Part shown: positions 56,781 through 60,000 of the stretch, one piece after another | Numbering within the stretch: the stretch's first letter is position 1 | Layout: every line of letters starts with the position of its first letter | Source of the DNA: Takakia lepidozioides | Taxonomy: Eukaryota > Streptophyta > Takakiopsida > Takakiales > Takakiaceae | Length of the DNA stretch: 60,000 nucleotides | Assembly: GCA_030704615.1 (NCBI GenBank) | Contig: CM060732.1 | Coordinates: 82,051,171-82,111,170, forward strand | Reading direction: 5' to 3' | The notes under the pieces: generated by a model | Database searches by the model: none | The model's input: the letters and a program-made list of their open reading frames with translations, nothing else | Told to the model about the DNA's origin: nothing | Translations under genes and position numbers: made by a program

Positions 56781-57360
56781 AAGAACGGCGGGCTCCCAGC
56801 CGAAACCTCCTTGCACACATACCCTAGCGTTTCTAGGGTTGCTTGCTTCAGATGCGAAGGTTGATCCAACTACGGGCCTCCCATGCATGTTTGCCCTCTC
56901 TCCCGCTCGCTCGCTCTAAGTCCCAACCCTCTCTCTCTCCCTCCCTCCCTCCCGCTCGCTCTAAGTCTGTTCACGCTACCGTGATGGGCAACTTTTTAAG
57001 TTTTTTAACCTTTTTGTAAACCCTAAAAGCCCCTTTTTGATTTTCTTTTTCTTTTTCTTTTTCTTAAAGGAAACCACAAGCCCTTGAGGAGGGGGAAAAT
57101 TCACCCGCCTTCATTTATGGGCCATAAGACCTACAGGACGATCAACGTCAAGACATACCGTCTCGAACAATCCCACACACGGGATAAGGGCAGCGGGTTT
57201 GAACCCCAAACCACAAGGGCGACACACTGTGCACTTACCAGCCGATGTGATTTTTTTTTAATCTTTGTTTTTTTTGGGTTTTTTTTAATTCATTCTAGTT
57301 GGTAAGAGTCTCCGTTTTTTTAAGATATAAATACTCATATATTATATATATAACCAGAAA
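56781..57360. other. CACTA interior, low-complexity
   Basis: CT-rich (56,899-56,960) and T-rich (57,000-57,065, 57,248-57,290) stretches. A B-box-like gggtttgaacccc lies at about 57,195. No coding signature. Confidence 0.5.
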
Positions 57361-57711
57361 AGCATGTGTCGACACGTGTAGTCATGTAGTGATTCATCCA
57401 TGTGATGATCTGGCATAATGCATTAGAGTGAGAGTCATGAAGTCATATGTCTGTCTTGCAATATGCACACGTCATTCCAGTATAGCCATGACCGTGACTG
57501 GTAGTCATATCTGCCATGCCAATATTCGTGGTCAAACATGGTTGACCTGTGTTGTGCAGAGTCCGAAGCCATGCAGTCGCATATACGCCTTCTCCAGACC
57601 TGCATTATGACTTCAAAAGCATTTTACGACTGCAAATGACATTTCTGCCACAAATCTGTCATGACTGCGCACCCATGGGAGTCATAAAAGCCGCAATCTG
57701 TTGTAGTGAAA

Positions 57712-58874
57712 GGACATGTCGGCACGGAGAACTCTTTTCAGCTACATGAAAGCTTCCAGGTTTCGTGTCATCAAAACTTGGACATGCATCAACACTCTGC
57801 CTCTTACGAAGGGCGAGTTCCCGGGGCAGAAAGTGAGTTGGTTCCTTTGAATTAAAATTTCGTGGTTCTTCAGTAAATGTCAAAAGTAGGTTATGTCTTT
57901 TGCCTCATGCTCTCTTCGGGTTTTTTGACAGACTTGGGTGTTCGAAGCTTTGTGCTTGGTGAGGGTGCGGAAGGATACTCTTCCTCCTGATATTGCTGAG
58001 TTCCAGTTGAGGGACCTTGCAGCTCACATTGACCCCACCTGCGAGCCTGTGGAGGATGATGTAATCTTCAATTACGTGGACTCGGGTCGAACTACGAAAA
58101 GGTCGACTGGTGTCCCTTGGAGAGGTGCCCGGGAGAAATCCCCAGCTTTCATGCAGACTTTGGTGGAGACATGCAGCCATCACGGTGGACGAGTGGTTGA
58201 CTTGTCTATTGGCACAGGTGGGGCCCTAAACACTGTATTTGAAATATGGGCAGTGAGCTTAGGGAAGCCCTGTTTTAATTTCTCGTTCGTCTTGGATTTG
58301 TAGGAGCATCTTTTCATGCGTGCAAAAGCGCCGGATGTTGATACGGCATGGAGGCTGATACGGAGCTCTTCTCAAGCGAGCTTCATCAGCTTGAGTCGGG
58401 CACTACTTGTGCCCCATCCACGGAAGGACTTCTGGAGGAGCCCGAAGCACCTGACGAGGATCTCGATGTGGACTCCGATTTTGAGTGTGAGTAAGTTCGG
58501 CTCTTGTTGTGCAAAATATGTTGCATTTCCTTGTGTCATTCCCGTTCGACAGATGGTTGCTTACATTGTCTATTTCTGGATGGTAACATTACCACCATTC
58601 CTCTTCTTGCTTTCCAGAGTTCGGCACCAGTCATCGAATCAGCAGACACCTTTCGGTTTCCAAGGATACTACATGTCCTCGAGTCCCCCTAGAGCTTACC
58701 GCTTGCTAGTTTACGCGGAAGCTTGCGCACGGGTGTTGTCCCAACAAACAATGTATTCGTCTCTCCATGGGGGTCGCGGAAAAAAAAAAACGTCGCGGAT
58801 GGGCTGCTGTGTTCATAGATGATATTGCTGCAGACTCTGGAAGTGTTTCCTCTGAAACCTCCAATAGTTCTTGA
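57712..58874 (+). pseudogene. Methyltransferase-like gene, exons after the CACTA insertion
   Basis: With one AAA and the transposon set aside, exon B continues in frame (DMSARRTLFSYMKASRF...) to a gtgagt donor at 57,833. The next exon, 57,932-58,217, encodes TWVFEALCLVRVRKDTLPPD, EKSPAFMQTLVETCSHHGGRVVDLSIGTG. After an intron, 58,314-58,486 gives ASFHACKSAGC, a TGA at 58,339, then YGMEADTELF. This D-L-x-x-G-T-G-A-S-x-x-A-C-x-x-x-G-x-x-x-x-G-x-E-A-D block is laid out like the AdoMet-binding motif I of permuted (motif IV before I) amino-methyltransferases. An acidic tail ending SVSSETSNSS closes at 58,874. The last splice junction is unclear. Confidence 0.6.
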
Positions 58875-59440
58875 GGTTCAAGTACCGAGACTTAATATAA
58901 TGTGTTTTGGTTTTGCTTCCATCCCCAAACTGTTTTTCAAGTTCTTCGCGCGTTCCCGTAAGTACAGTTAGGGATTGCCTGGGGTAGGTCTTCAGATTCC
59001 GGCATTGAAAAATGTTTGTGGGTTGGAATGAATGAACTATTTTGCGAAAAAAGGGTTTGCTGTTAATATTCAATTCTCTAGCGGACGATCTCCTCATTCC
59101 AAAATCATGTCCTCAATCCTAAACCATCCACAAACCTACCATTGTTCTCGGCCGGAAAGAATATTCATGTGGGGCGATGAAGAGGGATAAAAAAATAAGG
59201 ACATAGGCGACAACCGATCCGCGGTAATAGGGGGGGGGGGGGGGGGGGGGGGGGGCACGGAATTAGGGCCTGCACACGTACGTGGCGTGAGCCTAGCCAG
59301 GCTCACAGGATCACAGGCTCACGCGCAAGCATTCCCCCTGCAACATCGCCTGTCCATCTTTAGTTACAACACTCCGGCATCTGTGCCCATCCCGTGAACC
59401 CGTGGGCCTAGCGAATGCACTTTTGGCAGGTTCCCACGTA
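58875..59440. other. Non-coding stretch with a G homopolymer
   Basis: No gene is seen. There is a run of 26 G at 59,230-59,255, and an imperfect TGAGC inverted repeat at about 59,286-59,325. Confidence 0.5.
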
Positions 59441-59444
59441 GATA

Positions 59445-60000
59445 CCCTGAAAGTAGTGTGTGGTACCGCACACTAGTTTCAGGGCATCTGCGGTGCACGT
59501 TTTTTTTGCAGCTGCCCATCCCACACACGGTTTTTAATATTTTTCGTTCCTACGCATATGCCCTGAAAACAGTGTGCGGTGCCGCACACTATTTTCAGGG
59601 CATCTGTGGTGCACATTTTTTTTGCAGATGCACATCCCACACACGTTTTTTTGTTTTTTTTTTTCGTTTTTTCGTTCCTTGGCATATGCCCGGAAAACAG
59701 TGTGCGGCACCGCACACTGTTTCAGGGCATCTGTGGAGCATGTTTTCTCTGCAAATGCCCATCCCACACAAGATTTTTATTTATTATTTATTTATAATCC
59801 GTTCCCTGGCAGATGCCCGGAAAACAGTGTGCGGCACCGCACACTGTTTCAGGGCATTTGCGGAGCATGTTTTCTCTGCAGATGCCCATCCCACACAAGG
59901 TTTTTTTTTTGGTTTTTTCATTTTTTCGTTCTCTCTCGCGCCCTGAAACAGTGTGCGGTGCCGCACACTGTTTCAGGGCATCTGCGGAGCATGTTTTCTC
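59445..60000. repeat. Satellite of about 125 bp with two hairpins per unit, runs off the window
   Basis: Five units start at 59,445, 59,561, 59,688, 59,815 and 59,940 (steps 116, 127, 127, 125). Each contains a palindrome of about 40 bases (arms ccctgaaacagtgtgcgg, centre T or CA). Between palindromes is a second inverted pair (gggcatctgc ... gcagatgccc) and a T-rich stretch. Later units are more alike than the first two. Confidence 0.93.

Larger units (their letters stand above)
52690..57708. mobile_element. Non-autonomous CACTA transposon with 3-bp target duplication and captured PPR sequence
   Basis: The left end CACTACAACAAATTACGGC matches the reverse complement of the right end, CACTACAACAGATTGCGGC. 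The 26-base terminal repeats have three mismatches. The flanks are AAA at 52,687-52,689 and AAA at 57,709-57,711, the 3-bp duplication typical of CACTA/EnSpm. Subterminal repeats (gacatggcagatatgact at about 52,801 and its reverse complement near 57,505) add support. The element is 5,019 bases and has no transposase. Inside are an antisense PPR fragment, three copies of the PPR-associated repeat and two or three copies of the PPR upstream region. Mobilisation would need a transposase made elsewhere. Confidence 0.92.

Noticed and set aside
59230-59255. Structured G-quadruplex element
   Set aside because: A plain run of 26 G can form quadruplexes but is just as likely to be a slippage or assembly artefact; nothing else supports a function.
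59458-59946. 162-codon plus-strand frame in the satellite
   Set aside because: It is open only because the repeat period keeps frame in places; the text repeats the satellite unit.

Overview
The window looks like nuclear DNA of a land plant, probably a non-seed plant such as a fern; the clade is an inference. The plant evidence is direct. One gene encodes a light-harvesting-like protein with a chloroplast transit peptide. One encodes a 28-exon homologue of the RecQ-like helicase HRQ1 with an N-terminal ubiquitin-like domain. One encodes a small plant-specific protein with the MGSLMAGWD, KEEIEAFWRSK and DWWTRSNSAFLN signatures. There are also PLS-type pentatricopeptide fragments, plant-type Ty3/gypsy elements and a CACTA transposon. 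I rebuilt exons by reading splice sites and checking intron phase; there is no transcript evidence.

Positions 1-26,900 are the gene-bearing part. A foldback tandem duplication lies at 201-515. The small plant gene is at 2,153-4,063 (+). The light-harvesting-like gene is at 6,487-11,648 (+), and its third intron-spanning interval is inflated by an antisense LINE at about 7,925-10,450. HRQ1 (12,767-25,388, -) converges on it from the right and appears intact, about 1,395 residues.

Positions 26,945-60,000 are mobile-element and pseudogene territory. There is a 5'-truncated gypsy element whose polyprotein ends in a PHD finger (26,945-30,569); a Myb-like PIF/Harbinger relic (about 30,990-31,545); and two SWIM-finger pseudogene copies plus a ParB-like pseudogene, split by a truncated chromovirus (32,671-38,000). 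Next come rearranged PPR fragments and their flanking repeats (38,600-43,990), then an LTR-less gypsy copy (47,130-50,748). Last is a decayed gene resembling permuted amino-DNA-methyltransferases (51,735-58,874), cut by a 5,019-bp CACTA element with a 3-bp target duplication. A hairpin-bearing satellite begins at 59,445 and runs off the end.

The most unusual signal is a set of about 17 short palindromes in three clusters (33,250-33,446, 44,485-45,120, 50,846-51,612). Each has 13-base arms of the type ATCAACCTTGCGT around a two-base centre and is separated from the next by 10-190 bases of mostly unrelated DNA. The outer arms differ between copies but stay self-complementary within a copy. All three clusters lie next to the methyltransferase-like or ParB/SWIM-like relics, and none lies near the intact host genes.
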